Shown: positions 37,846 through 45,730, numbered from the stretch's first letter. The stretch is 64,000 nucleotides of DNA from DASWJZ01 sp963846475 (GCA_963846475.1 CAWJVZ010000004.1:3472001-3536000), one strand, 5' to 3'. Notes: generated from the sequence alone by a model not told the origin. Numbers and translations: made by a program.

Positions 37846-37981
37846 CTTTGGGCCGACACTCCTCACGCGACGGGCCTTGGTTAACAGAAGGTTACGGCGG
37901 AGACGAGGAGGTCGGCCAGCCTTGATCGCCGAAACACCGGTCATTCGGCGGAACTGGTTAACCCGGAGTCATATTCTTTTT

Positions 37982-38028
37982 GGTGCAATGCAAAAAAATG
38001 TTGCACCGCACCATTTGTCGCCTATATA
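37982..38028 (+). promoter_or_regulatory. Phasin promoter with overlapping inverted repeat
   Basis: A 7-base dyad GGTGCAA ... TTGCACC (37982-38007, spacer 12) overlaps a good -35 TTGCAC (38001-38006). The matching -10 TATATA (38023-38028) lies 16 bases further on. TGCA-rich dyads at phasin promoters fit repression by the PHB-responsive regulator PhaR, which is known to control phasins in alphaproteobacteria; that assignment is inferred. Confidence 0.55.
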
Positions 38029-38079
38029 CGTCTCGCACCGTCCCATAGGGGACGACCCAACCCGAGATGGAGATGCCCG

Positions 38080-38604
38080 ATGGCGACCACCGAAACCAAG
38101 GCGCGCGCCGCGAAGGCTGCCGCCGACACGACCGCGAAAGTCACTGCTTCCGCCGCCAAGTCCGCCGCTAACGACGTGGCCGATGCGGCTTTCGCCTACC
38201 CGCAGTTCGAAGTGCCCGAAATGTTCCGTTCGTTCGCCGAGCAGGGCCTGACCCAGACCCGCGACGCTTACGCCCGCATGAAGGCCGCGGCGGAAGAGAC
38301 GACCGACATCATGGAAGAGAGCTTCGAGACGACTCGCGACAACGTTCGCGAAGTGCAGTTCAAGGCGCTCGACGTCGCCAAGGAAAATGCCGACGCGACT
38401 TTCGAGCTGGTCCGCAAGCTCCTGACGGTCACCTCCGTCGCCGACGCGGTGCAGCTGCAGACGGCCTTTGCCCGTGAGCGCTTCGAGGCGTTCGTGGACT
38501 ATTCCAAGGACGTGCAGACCACCTGGACCAAGGTCGGCGCCGAAGCGGCGAAGCCGGCGAGGGTGCTCTTCGACCGCGCTCTCAGCCAGGCCAAAGCCGC
38601 CTAA
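38080..38604 (+). CDS. Phasin family protein
   Basis: 174-aa helical protein. An Ala/Lys-rich N-terminus precedes the phasin core PEMFRSFAEQGLTQTRDAYARMKAAAEE ... TFELVRKLLTVTSVADAVQLQTAFARERFEAFVDYSKDVQ, split here by other residues. Phasins coat polyhydroxyalkanoate granules and limit their size. A GGAGAT ribosome site precedes the ATG, and a strong terminator follows the stop. Monocistronic, with its own regulated promoter. Confidence 0.93.
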   Translation: MATTETKARAAKAAADTTAKVTASAAKSAANDVADAAFAYPQFEVPEMFRSFAEQGLTQTRDAYARMKAAAEETTDIMEESFETTRDNVREVQFKALDVAKENADATFELVRKLLTVTSVADAVQLQTAFARERFEAFVDYSKDVQTTWTKVGAEAAKPARVLFDRALSQAKAA

Positions 38605-38630
38605 GCTGCAGAGCTGATCGACTAATCCGA

Positions 38631-38657
38631 AGCCCGGCCTTTGCCGGGCTTTTTCTT
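38631..38657 (+). terminator. Intrinsic terminator of the phasin gene
   Basis: AGCCCGGC, loop CTTT, GCCGGGCT, then TTTTCTTTG: a strong stem with a T-rich tail 26 bases after the phasin stop codon. Confidence 0.9.
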
Positions 38658-38740
38658 TGTCCTGCGTCAGCGCCGCATCCGATCGGCCCGCTCTTGCGTT
38701 TCCGAATGGCGGACATAAAAGCGTCGAGAAGATATCCTCG

Positions 38741-39142
38741 ATGTGCGCCATGTACACGAAGACCACCAACGGCATCCGCGTCTCGGTCGAGCCGCGCTAT
38801 CTCGACGACCAGTCGAACCCGGCGGAAAAGCGCTTCTTCTGGGCCTACACCGTTGAGATCGCCAATTCCGGCGCCGCGCCGGTGCAGATCCTCGCCCGCC
38901 ACTGGATCATCACCGACCAGAACGGCCGGCGCGAGGACGTGCGCGGCATCGGCGTCGTCGGCGAGCAGCCGGTGATCGGGCCCGGCTCGTCCTTCAGCTA
39001 TACGAGCGGCTGCCCGCTTGCCACGCCCTCGGGCATCATGGTCGGCACCTACCAGGCGATCGATGACGGCGGCGAGATGTTCACCGTCGCCATCCCCGCT
39101 TTCTCCCTCGACCTTCCCGGATCGAAGCCGGTCCTCAACTGA
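38741..39142 (+). CDS. apaG: ApaG protein
   Basis: 133-aa single-domain ApaG, an immunoglobulin/fibronectin-like beta sandwich (YLDDQSNPAEKRFFWAYTV, RHWIITDQNGRREDVRGIGVVGEQP, GTYQAIDDGGEMF split here). The biochemical role is unsettled; the E. coli homologue affects cobalt tolerance and Ap4A. ATGs at 38741 and 38750 are both possible; the first is closer to GAGAAG. The last 8 bases overlap the convergent hslO. Confidence 0.92.
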   Translation: MCAMYTKTTNGIRVSVEPRYLDDQSNPAEKRFFWAYTVEIANSGAAPVQILARHWIITDQNGRREDVRGIGVVGEQPVIGPGSSFSYTSGCPLATPSGIMVGTYQAIDDGGEMFTVAIPAFSLDLPGSKPVLN

Positions 39143-40148
39143 CCTCTTGCGACCCGGCGGGCGAAAAATCCGCCGGATCGAAGCGGTAATGCGTGCCGCA
39201 GAACTCGCAGCGCACCTCGATCGAGCCGCCGACCGCGGCTTCGCCGATTTCCTCGGCGCTCATCTGGCGCAGCACGTGATCGATCCGCTCGCGCGAGCAG
39301 GAGCAGTTCTCCTCCAGCGAGATCGGCTCGAAGACCCTGACGCCGCGCTCGTGGAAGAGCCGGTAGAGGAGCCGCTCGGCCGCGATCGACGGGTCGGTCA
39401 GCTCGTGATCCTCGACCGTGTCGATCAGCGCTTGCGCCTCCACCCAGGCATCGTCGTCGGCGGGCTCGGGCGCGACCTCGGCGCCTTCCGGGACATCGCC
39501 GGCCGGCAAATCGCGGCGGCGGATGCGCTCCTGCGACACCGGCAAGAACTGGCCGATGATGCCGCCGGCCCGCCAGCTCTGCCGCGCCCCGCCCTCCGCG
39601 TCGCGCTCGTACATCTCCGCCACCGCGAGGCGGATGCGCGTCGGGATCTGCTCGGACTGGCGGAAATAGGTATGCGCCGCCGCCTCCAGCGTCTCCTCCT
39701 GCAGCGACACATAGCCCTGGTAGCGCTGCATGGTGCGGCCCTGCTCCACCGTCATGGCGAGCGTGCCGCGGCCAAGCAGCGCCGCCGGGTCGACCTTGCC
39801 CTCCGCCGCGGCCTCGGCCAAGGCCGCCTCGTTGAAGGAGGCGGTCGCGCGGATCTGCCCGGGGGTGCGCACGTCGACGACGATCATCGACACCGGCCCG
39901 TCCGTCTGCGTCTGCAGGATGAAGCGGCCGACATCCTTCAGCGACGTGGCAAGGAGCGATGCCAGCACCGCCGCCTCGCCGACCAGGCGCTTCACCGGCA
40001 CGGGGAAATCGTGGCGCTGCAGGATCGCATCGAGCGACGGGCCGAGCGTGACGACGCGGCCGCGCACGTCGAGCCCTTCCACCTGGAAGGGCAACGCCCG
40101 ATCGTCGCTTCCCGGGGGCGCGCCGGAAATTCCAGGCTCTTCTCTCAA
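39135..40148 (-). CDS. hslO: Redox-regulated chaperone Hsp33
   Basis: 337 aa. The N-terminal folding domain (FQVEGLDVRGRVVTLG ... AAVLASLLATSLK) is followed by a C-terminal zinc/redox switch with CSC (ENCSCSRERI) and CEFC (RCEFCGTHYRF), the four cysteines that release zinc on oxidation. I prefer the TTG at 40148: it has AGGAG six bases upstream and directly follows the argF stop (TGA-A-TTG). An ATG at 40196 would overlap argF by 47 bases. Last in argD-argF-hslO. Confidence 0.9.
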   Translation of the reverse strand: MREEPGISGAPPGSDDRALPFQVEGLDVRGRVVTLGPSLDAILQRHDFPVPVKRLVGEAAVLASLLATSLKDVGRFILQTQTDGPVSMIVVDVRTPGQIRATASFNEAALAEAAAEGKVDPAALLGRGTLAMTVEQGRTMQRYQGYVSLQEETLEAAAHTYFRQSEQIPTRIRLAVAEMYERDAEGGARQSWRAGGIIGQFLPVSQERIRRRDLPAGDVPEGAEVAPEPADDDAWVEAQALIDTVEDHELTDPSIAAERLLYRLFHERGVRVFEPISLEENCSCSRERIDHVLRQMSAEEIGEAAVGGSIEVRCEFCGTHYRFDPADFSPAGSQEVS

Positions 40149-40149
40149 T

Positions 40150-41064
40150 TCATGCTCCTGCTCCGAGACACCAGCCCAAGATGCCCTTCTGGGCATGCAG
40201 CCGGTTCTCGGCTTCGTCGAAGACCACCGATTGCGGGCCGTCGATGATGTCTGCCGTCACTTCCTCGCCCCGGTGGGCGGGCAGGCAGTGCATGAATATG
40301 GTGTCCGGCCCGGCTTTTTCCATCAGCCGGCGATTCACCTGATACGGCTTCAGGAGATTGTGGCGGCGTTCTCCCTCGTTGTCGCCCATCGACACCCAGG
40401 TGTCGGTGACCACGCAATCGGCACCCGCCACCGCCTCCTCCGGGTCGGTGAGGAAGCGCGCCGCGGCACCGTTCGCCTTCGCCCAGGCCTTCAGTCGCTC
40501 CGGCGCCGCCAGCTCCGGCGGCGACGCCACGTCCAGCCGGAAGCCGAAGCGGGCCGAGGCGTGCACCCATGAGGCCAGCACATTGTTGGCATCGCCCGTC
40601 CAGGCCACCTTCCGGCCGCCGATCGGGCCGCTATGCTCCTCGAACGTCAGAAGGTCCGCCATGACCTGGCAGGGATGCGACAGCTGGGTCAGGCCGTTGA
40701 TCACCGGCACCGTTGCGTGGCGGGCGAGATCCTCGAGCGCCGCATGGTCGAGGATGCGGATCATGATCGCGTCGACATAACGGGAGAGGACGCGTGCGGT
40801 GTCGGCGATCGTCTCGCCGCGGCCGAGCTGCATGTCCTGGCCGGAGAGCGCGATGGTGTCGCCGCCGAGCTGGCGCATGGCGACGTCGAAGGAGACGCGG
40901 GTGCGCGTCGACGGCCGCTCGAAGATCATCGCGAGCACCCGCCCTTCGAGCGGGCGCGCGCCGCCTCTGGCCTCCGCCTTCATGCGCCGGCTCTCGTCGA
41001 GGATGCCGCGGAGCGTCCCGCCGGAAAGCTCCGACAGATCGAGGAAATGCCGCAAAGAGGCCAC
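40150..41064 (-). CDS. argF: Ornithine carbamoyltransferase
   Basis: 304-aa ornithine carbamoyltransferase (ornithine + carbamoyl phosphate to citrulline). It shows the carbamoyl-phosphate loop FERPSTRTRVSFD, QDMQLGRGET, NGLTQLSHPCQVMADLLT, the ornithine motif DTWVSMGDNEGE and HCLPAHRGEEV. I start at the GTG at 41064 (VASLRHFLDLSEL), 10 bases after the argD stop; a longer frame would overlap argD. Confidence 0.96.
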   Translation of the reverse strand: MASLRHFLDLSELSGGTLRGILDESRRMKAEARGGARPLEGRVLAMIFERPSTRTRVSFDVAMRQLGGDTIALSGQDMQLGRGETIADTARVLSRYVDAIMIRILDHAALEDLARHATVPVINGLTQLSHPCQVMADLLTFEEHSGPIGGRKVAWTGDANNVLASWVHASARFGFRLDVASPPELAAPERLKAWAKANGAAARFLTDPEEAVAGADCVVTDTWVSMGDNEGERRHNLLKPYQVNRRLMEKAGPDTIFMHCLPAHRGEEVTADIIDGPQSVVFDEAENRLHAQKGILGWCLGAGA

Positions 41065-41074
41065 TACGCCCGGC

Positions 41075-42292
41075 TCACTCCGCGGCGGCGCGCGGCACCA
41101 GCCTGGCAAGCCCCGCATCGAGGCGCGCCATCGCCTCGTCGACCTCCGTTTCGCCGACGATCAGCGGCGGCAGCAGCCGAACGACGTTATCGCCGGCCGG
41201 CACCAGGAGCAGGCCCTCCGCCCGCGCCGCCGCGGCGACGTCGCCGTTGGGGATGCGGCATTTCAGGCCGAGCAGCAGCCCTTCGCCGCGGATCCCCTCC
41301 AGCAGGTCGGCATGCGCGTCGGCCAGCCCGGCGAGTTTCTGCTTCAGTTTCAGGCCGATGCGCCGCACATGCTCGAGGAACCCGTCCTGGAGCACGATGT
41401 CGAGCACGGCGTTGCCGACCGCCATGGCGAGCGGGTTGCCGCCGAAGGTGGTGCCGTGCGTGCCGGCGGTCATCCCCGCCGCCGCCGCGCGCGTCGCCAG
41501 GCAGGCGCCGAGCGGAAAGCCGCCGCCGATCCCCTTGGCGATGGCCATAATGTCCGGCGGCGCATCAGCCCATTCATGCGCGAACAATCTTCCGGTACGG
41601 CCCATCCCGGTCTGGATCTCGTCGAAGATCAAGAGCAGGCCGCGCTCGTCGCAAAGTTCTCTGAGGTAGCGGAGCTCCTCGTAGGGCACGGGGCGCACGC
41701 CCCCTTCGCCCTGGATCGGCTCGATGAGGATCGCCGCAGTCTCCGGCACGAGCGCCGCTGCAAGCGCCTTGCGGTCGCCGAACGGCACCTGGTCGAAGCC
41801 CTCCACCTTCGGCCCAAAACCCTCCAGATATTTGGCCTGGCCGCCGGCGGCGATGGTGGCGAGCGTGCGGCCGTGAAAGGCGCCCTCGAAGGTGACGATG
41901 CGGAATCTTTCCGGCGCGCCGTTGACGAAGTGATAGCGCCGCGCCGTCTTGACGGCGCATTCCACGGCTTCCGCGCCGGAATTGGTAAAGAACACGCGGT
42001 CGGCGAAGGTCGCCTCCACCAGCCGCCGCCCGAGCTCGCGCTGGCCGGGAATCTCAAAGATGTTGGAGACGTGCCAGAGTTTCTGGGCCTGCGCCGTCAG
42101 CGCCGCCACCAGATGCGGATGCGCGTGGCCCAGGATGTTGACGGCAATGCCGCCCATGAAGTCGAGATAGCGCGTCCCGTCCGTAGCGATCAGCCACGCC
42201 CCCTCGCCGCGCTCGAAGGAGATGTCGGCGCGCGCGTAGGTGCCGTAAAGCGGCGAATCCGGTTGCGTCTGGGGAGAAATCTCGGTGGGCAT
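41075..42292 (-). CDS. argD: Acetylornithine aminotransferase
   Basis: 405-aa class III PLP aminotransferase (N-acetylornithine / N-acetylglutamate semialdehyde). It contains FTNSGAEAVECAVKTAR, FEGAFHGRT, IEPIQGEGG, the pyridoxal pocket LLIFDEIQTGMGRTG and the PLP lysine in IAKGIGGGFPLGA. First structural gene of argD-argF-hslO. A terminator hairpin and an Arg-rich leader ORF lie directly upstream, suggesting control by arginine supply. Confidence 0.96.
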   Translation of the reverse strand: MPTEISPQTQPDSPLYGTYARADISFERGEGAWLIATDGTRYLDFMGGIAVNILGHAHPHLVAALTAQAQKLWHVSNIFEIPGQRELGRRLVEATFADRVFFTNSGAEAVECAVKTARRYHFVNGAPERFRIVTFEGAFHGRTLATIAAGGQAKYLEGFGPKVEGFDQVPFGDRKALAAALVPETAAILIEPIQGEGGVRPVPYEELRYLRELCDERGLLLIFDEIQTGMGRTGRLFAHEWADAPPDIMAIAKGIGGGFPLGACLATRAAAAGMTAGTHGTTFGGNPLAMAVGNAVLDIVLQDGFLEHVRRIGLKLKQKLAGLADAHADLLEGIRGEGLLLGLKCRIPNGDVAAAARAEGLLLVPAGDNVVRLLPPLIVGETEVDEAMARLDAGLARLVPRAAAE

Positions 42293-42313
42293 CGCTGCAG
42301 CCCCTGCTGAAAA

Positions 42314-42412
42314 TCAAAAAGCCGCCCGGAGGCGGCGGCCGATGCGCCGACGCATATCACGCCGCCCGCGAATCGCGCAATCGCCGGGCGGCTCGTGAAG
42401 AAAGTGTGACAT
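42314..42412 (-). CDS. Arginine-rich leader peptide of the argD operon (candidate)
   Basis: A 32-codon minus-strand ORF (ATG at 42412) ends 21 bases before argD. Its second half reads AIRGRRDMRRRIGRRLRAAF, nine Arg codons in twenty (CGC, CGG and CGT all used). The last codons run through the terminator stem and its T-run, with the TGA at 42316-42314. Ribosome site is weak (GTGAG about 9 bases upstream). GC-rich stems can mimic Arg codons, so chance is possible; the overlap with a terminator ahead of arginine genes is what makes it credible. Confidence 0.5.
   Translation of the reverse strand: MSHFLHEPPGDCAIRGRRDMRRRIGRRLRAAF
42316..42336 (-). terminator. Leader terminator (attenuator candidate) before argD
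   Basis: On the minus strand: GCCGCC, loop TCCG, GGCGGC, then five Ts. No gene ends here; the hairpin sits in the argD leader, 24 bases before the start codon. Further upstream on the same strand GCCGCCCG (about 42390) and CGGGCGGC (about 42365) can pair with each other, or the second with the terminator's 5' arm, giving alternative structures. Confidence 0.65.
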
Positions 42413-42484
42413 TCGCGACTCACTTTTCCCGAATTCGGCGAGAAAGTCGTGGGATAAGCCCCGCTGAACTCTTGTGGCGGAGTC
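42370..42484. promoter_or_regulatory. Three GANTC (CcrM) sites in the argD/gcrA divergent region
   Basis: GAATC at 42370-42374, GACTC at 42417-42421 and GAGTC at 42480-42484. GANTC is the target of the cell-cycle methyltransferase CcrM, and GcrA itself acts at methylated GANTC promoters (family knowledge). Three sites in 115 bases ahead of gcrA suggest methylation-dependent control of gcrA. The rest of the 42293-42635 gap holds the argD leader and no further gene. Confidence 0.55.
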
Positions 42485-42635
42485 ACTGCGTATAGTAATT
42501 TCCAAATTGCAAACGCACCAGATGTGGTGCGGCGGACCGATTTCCCCTCCAGTTCTTGCGTGGGACGCGAGCGCGCGGCGTTTTCGTGGACCCGAAGGGA
42601 TTCGGCTTTTGGCGCGGAAGAGAGGGCCGAGGCTG

Positions 42636-43130
42636 ATGTCGTGGACAGATGAGCGCGTCGAACGCCTGAAAAAGCTCTGGCAGGACGGCCTGAGCGCCAG
42701 CCAGATCGCCGCCGAGCTCGGCGGCGTCACCCGTAACGCGGTGATCGGCAAGGTACATCGGCTGGGCCTCTCCGGCCGCGGCCAGCCGACCTCGTCGATC
42801 AAGCGGCAGCGCCGCGCCCATGCGCCGGCGGTGCGCCGCACACGGCCCGTCGCGCTCGGCAACCTGGCTTTGCAGACCAATATCGAGGCTTTTGCCGAGA
42901 CGGATTTCCGGCCGCGCCGCGACGTCGTGGTGCCGATCGCCAAGCGGCTGACCATCGAGGCGCTGACCGAGCGCACCTGCAAATGGCCGATCGGCGACCC
43001 GGGCAACGAAGATTTCCACTTCTGCGGGCACGATTCGCTGGATGGCGTGCCATATTGCGAGTATCATGCCGGCGTGGCCTACCAGACTCCGGAGCCGCGG
43101 CGGCGGATCCGGCGCCCGGGCCACGCCTGA
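42636..43130 (+). CDS. gcrA: Cell-cycle regulator GcrA
   Basis: 164 aa. The N-terminal helix-turn-helix (SWTDERVERLKKLWQDGLSA, then SQIAAELGG, TRNAVIGKVHRLGL) is the diagnostic GcrA DNA-binding domain. A variable linker leads to the C-terminal sigma-interacting domain (ERTCKWPIGDP ... FHFCGHDSLDGVPYCEYHAGVAY). GcrA is the sigma70-associated activator at GANTC promoters in alphaproteobacteria. I start at ATG 42636; upstream in-frame sequence is promoter. Followed by a strong terminator. Confidence 0.95.
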   Translation: MSWTDERVERLKKLWQDGLSASQIAAELGGVTRNAVIGKVHRLGLSGRGQPTSSIKRQRRAHAPAVRRTRPVALGNLALQTNIEAFAETDFRPRRDVVVPIAKRLTIEALTERTCKWPIGDPGNEDFHFCGHDSLDGVPYCEYHAGVAYQTPEPRRRIRRPGHA

Positions 43131-43162
43131 ACCCTTCCTCCCGAAGAAAGGCGTAACAAATT

Positions 43163-43188
43163 GGCGGGGCCTCGGCCCCGCCTCTTTT
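43163..43188 (+). terminator. Intrinsic terminator of gcrA
   Basis: GGCGGGGCC and GGCCCCGCC form a long stem around a tiny loop, followed by TCTTTTGT, 32 bases after the gcrA stop. Confidence 0.88.
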
Positions 43189-43319
43189 GTTTGCGAGGCC
43201 CCACGCGGCCTCGGGAAACCGTCCCCCACGACCCGCATTGGTAAAAAACCGCCGCAGGATCGGCCGGAAGTCGGCGCTCTACACCGGTCCGAAAGCCTCA
43301 CCCGCGTAGCCTGGCCATG

Positions 43320-43345
43320 AAAAAGGGGCGGCGCGTGGCCGCCCC
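43320..43345 (-). terminator. Intrinsic terminator of the L,D-transpeptidase gene
   Basis: Read on the minus strand: GGGGCGGC, five-base loop, GCCGCCCC, then five Ts. It lies 35 bases after the transpeptidase stop codon and faces the gcrA terminator. Confidence 0.88.
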
Positions 43346-43380
43346 GAGGGCTCAAGCGACTTGGACTGGAGGCTTGAGGA

Positions 43381-44010
43381 TTACATCACGATGACCTTGG
43401 CGCCGACCTGCACCATGCGGTGCAATTCCGTCACGTGCTCGTTCAGCATGCGGATGCAGCCGGAGGAGACGTTGTGGCCGATCGACCAGGGCTCGTTGGT
43501 GCCGTGGATGCGGTACATCGTGTCGCGGCCGCCGTCGAAGAGGTAGAGCGCGCGCGCGCCGAGCGGGTTTTCGGGGCCGCCAGGCATGCCGCCGGCATAT
43601 TTTATGAGCTCCGGCCGGCGCTTGATCATGTCGGCGGGCGGCGTCCAGCTCGGCCACTCCGCCTTGGCGCCGACCTTCACCGTGCCGGACCAGCCGAAGC
43701 CCTCCTTGCCGACGCCGACGCCGTAGCGGATGGCGAGCTGGTCCTTCAGCACGTAATAGAGGAACTTGTTGTGGGTATCGATGACGACCGTGCCGGGCGC
43801 TTCCGTCGTCGGGTAGTCGACGACCTGCGCCATGAATTCAGGCGCGGGCAGCGCCTGGCGGCTCTGCTGCTGGGGCGCCGTGTCGTAGGTGACGAAGCCG
43901 CTGGTCACCGGATCGAACAGCCGGAAACGCTGCGCGTCGGCAACCGCCGGAACAAGTAAAGATGCACAGACGCCGAGCGTAAAAGCCCGTGAAAGCCGCC
44001 CCAAATTCAT
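43381..44010 (-). CDS. L,D-transpeptidase (YkuD domain)
   Basis: 209 aa, exported (signal peptide about residues 1-26, ending AVADAQ). The YkuD catalytic domain covers 70-209, with H169 in RIHGTNEPWSIG and catalytic C185 in SSGCIRM. It forms 3-3 cross-links in peptidoglycan or anchors proteins to it. The start at 44010 (MNLGRLSRAF) was preferred to an ATG four codons earlier because it begins the signal peptide. Single gene with its own terminator. Confidence 0.92.
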   Translation of the reverse strand: MNLGRLSRAFTLGVCASLLVPAVADAQRFRLFDPVTSGFVTYDTAPQQQSRQALPAPEFMAQVVDYPTTEAPGTVVIDTHNKFLYYVLKDQLAIRYGVGVGKEGFGWSGTVKVGAKAEWPSWTPPADMIKRRPELIKYAGGMPGGPENPLGARALYLFDGGRDTMYRIHGTNEPWSIGHNVSSGCIRMLNEHVTELHRMVQVGAKVIVM

Positions 44011-44334
44011 CTGACCCTCCATTCCCCGGATTTTTTGTAGACGTTATCGAGTGAGCGTCTTTTAGAAGGGGTTCGTTTCGGCAGGATGACGTGCTCTGTT
44101 TCGCCGCGGCGCGGCGGAAGCAACAGAACATCCTAGAGAAAGGACCCCCCTTACTCAGCGGCTCTGCCCGTCTACAAGAAATCGGGCGTGTCGTGTGTCG
44201 TGGCGGATGAATGCGGGAGACGGCGGGTCGGTTCCGCGGCAGCGCCCCGCGTCGCCTGCCGTGACATTCCGAACACAGGGGCTCGGCCCCGCTCAGACGG
44301 CCGGAGCCCCGGCACGGCCGCGGTATCTCGCACC

Positions 44335-44455
44335 TCCTCTCCCGCACCGGAGCGGGGTGTCCCCCGCTTCGGCAGCCTTGATGGCGAAGCCGGGAACACC
44401 CGGCTTTGCGCGGGAGAAGCCGAGTACGCGCGGGAGCGCGGAGCCGGGTGAGGGT
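44335..44455. repeat. REP-like composite repeat, copy 1
   Basis: Begins CTCCTCTCCC and ends GAGCCGGGTGAGGG, the frame of a common rhizobial intergenic palindrome. Between them lie nested dyads (AGCGGGGTGT..CCCCGCTT and AAGCCGGGAACACCCGGCTT). Highly similar to 44492-44600 in the same orientation. The rest of the 606-bp gap (44011-44616) shows no gene. Confidence 0.75.
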
Positions 44456-44491
44456 CTCTAGGCCGCGCCGCTACGAGTCACGATTGGCTCG

Positions 44492-44600
44492 TCCTCTCCC
44501 ACCGAAGCGGGGTGTTCCCCGCTTCGGCACGCTTGATGGCGAAGTCGGGAACACCCGACTTCGCAGGGGAGAGGCCGACTCGCGGAACGCGAGCGGGTGA
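44492..44600. repeat. REP-like composite repeat, copy 2, abutting the IS element
   Basis: Same order of blocks as copy 1 (CCTCTCCC, AAGCGGGGTGTTCCCCGCTT, TTGATGGCGAAG, AAGTCGGGAACACCCGACTT, GGGGAGAGGCCGA, GAGCGGGTGAG). The similarity stops near 44600, just before the transposase gene, as if the insertion sequence had entered the end of this repeat. Confidence 0.75.
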
Positions 44601-45730
44601 GCGACTGTCTTGGCTGTCAAGCGCTTTGCCATGGTCTGCGGTCTCGAAGAATGGCGTTGAGGATGGTCAGCAGCTTGCGGGCCGTGGCGACGAGGGCGAC
44701 GAGCTTTGGCTTTCCGGCGGCGACCAGGCGGTCGCGGAAGGCTTTGAGTTCGGGGTTGTGCCGGGCGGCGACCATGGCGCCGAGGAAGAGCGCGCTGCGC
44801 ACGTCGGCTCTGCCGCCGCCGATGCAGCTCTTGCCTTTCCACTGGCCGGACTGGCGGGTCCATGGGGCAAGGCCGGCCAGGGCTGCCACCTGGCGGCGGT
44901 CGAGGCTGCCGAGCTCCGGCAGCTCGGCAATGAGCGTGCGGGCGATGACCTTGCCGATGCCGGGCACGGAGGCGAGCAGATCCTCCTTCTCCCGCCAGGC
45001 CGGCGAGCCGCGCACCGTCTCGTCGATGTCGCTGTCCAGGCTGGAGAGCTCCTTCTGCAGGGCGGCGAGAAGGCGGGCGATGCTTTTCAGCAAGCGCTTG
45101 TTGGTCAGCCGCTGTTGCCTTTGCCGCTCGGCGCCGATCATGGCGACGATCTGCCGGCGGCGGGCGACGAGATCGGCAAGGAGCCGCGTCTCCTCGTCCG
45201 GCAGCGGCCGTATCGCCGGCTTGGTCGCCTCGGCGAAGTGGGCGATCACGGCGGCGTCGATCGGGTCGGTCTTGGCCCGCCGCCCGAGCGCCTGCGCGAA
45301 GGAACGCACCTGCGCCGGGTTGACCACCACGACGGCCAGCCCGGCCGCCGCCAGGCTCGCTGCCACCACCGTTTCGTATCCGCCGGTCGCCTCCACCGCT
45401 ATCGCCGCAGGAGCAAGCGGCACGAGCCGGGCGATGAGGCTGTCGAGCCCCTCGGCATTGCGCCCTACTGCGAAAACCTCGCCGGTCGGCCGCACCGCCA
45501 CATCCAACTGGTCTTTCGAAACATCGATACCAACGATGGCGTCCATCTTCTCCCATCCTTGCGCAAGCGGGCTTCGCTGGCGGCCCAAGCGACTGTTCGG
45601 GTTCGATGGAACGACGGGCGATGACCCACGCTCACCCACGGGCTTGGCGTCCCTCAGGGTCGTCGGTCTCTCGCCCGCCACCGCGCCGGCCATCATGCCA
45701 GAGTCGGCCAAATGAGAGTTACAAGGGTCA
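44601..45730 (-). mobile_element. IS110-family insertion sequence (ends approximate)
   Basis: One transposase gene plus about 185 bases of non-coding DNA upstream of it. IS110 elements have no terminal inverted repeats and encode a bridge RNA in a non-coding end (known for IS621, on the side 5' of the transposase), so 45547-45730 is the place to look. The 3' boundary is taken from where REP similarity stops (44600); the other boundary is guessed from a weak match (AGGGTC) to the end of the REP unit. Confidence 0.65.
44617..45546 (-). CDS. IS110-family transposase
   Basis: 309 aa. The N-terminal DEDD RuvC-like domain shows D8 (VGIDVSKDQLDVAV), E52 (AVEATGGYE) and D94/D97 (KTDPIDAAVIAHF). The C-terminal IS116/IS110/IS902 domain has ASVPGIGKVIARTLIAELP and GKSCIGGGRADVRSALF, where a Ser (probably S240) is the expected nucleophile. 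The start at 45546 follows GGGAGAAG; the frame stays open upstream but without family similarity. It appears intact, so the element may be active. Confidence 0.93.
   Translation of the reverse strand: MDAIVGIDVSKDQLDVAVRPTGEVFAVGRNAEGLDSLIARLVPLAPAAIAVEATGGYETVVAASLAAAGLAVVVVNPAQVRSFAQALGRRAKTDPIDAAVIAHFAEATKPAIRPLPDEETRLLADLVARRRQIVAMIGAERQRQQRLTNKRLLKSIARLLAALQKELSSLDSDIDETVRGSPAWREKEDLLASVPGIGKVIARTLIAELPELGSLDRRQVAALAGLAPWTRQSGQWKGKSCIGGGRADVRSALFLGAMVAARHNPELKAFRDRLVAAGKPKLVALVATARKLLTILNAILRDRRPWQSA

Noticed and set aside
40149..40196. ATG start for hslO at 40196
   Set aside because: It would overlap argF by 47 bases; the TTG at 40148 has a well-placed AGGAG and follows the argF stop directly. 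Not fully excluded.
44281..44600. CRISPR-like array from the repeated palindromes
   Set aside because: Only two units, about 110-120 bases each, with internal dyads and no regular spacers; they are REP-like repeats.
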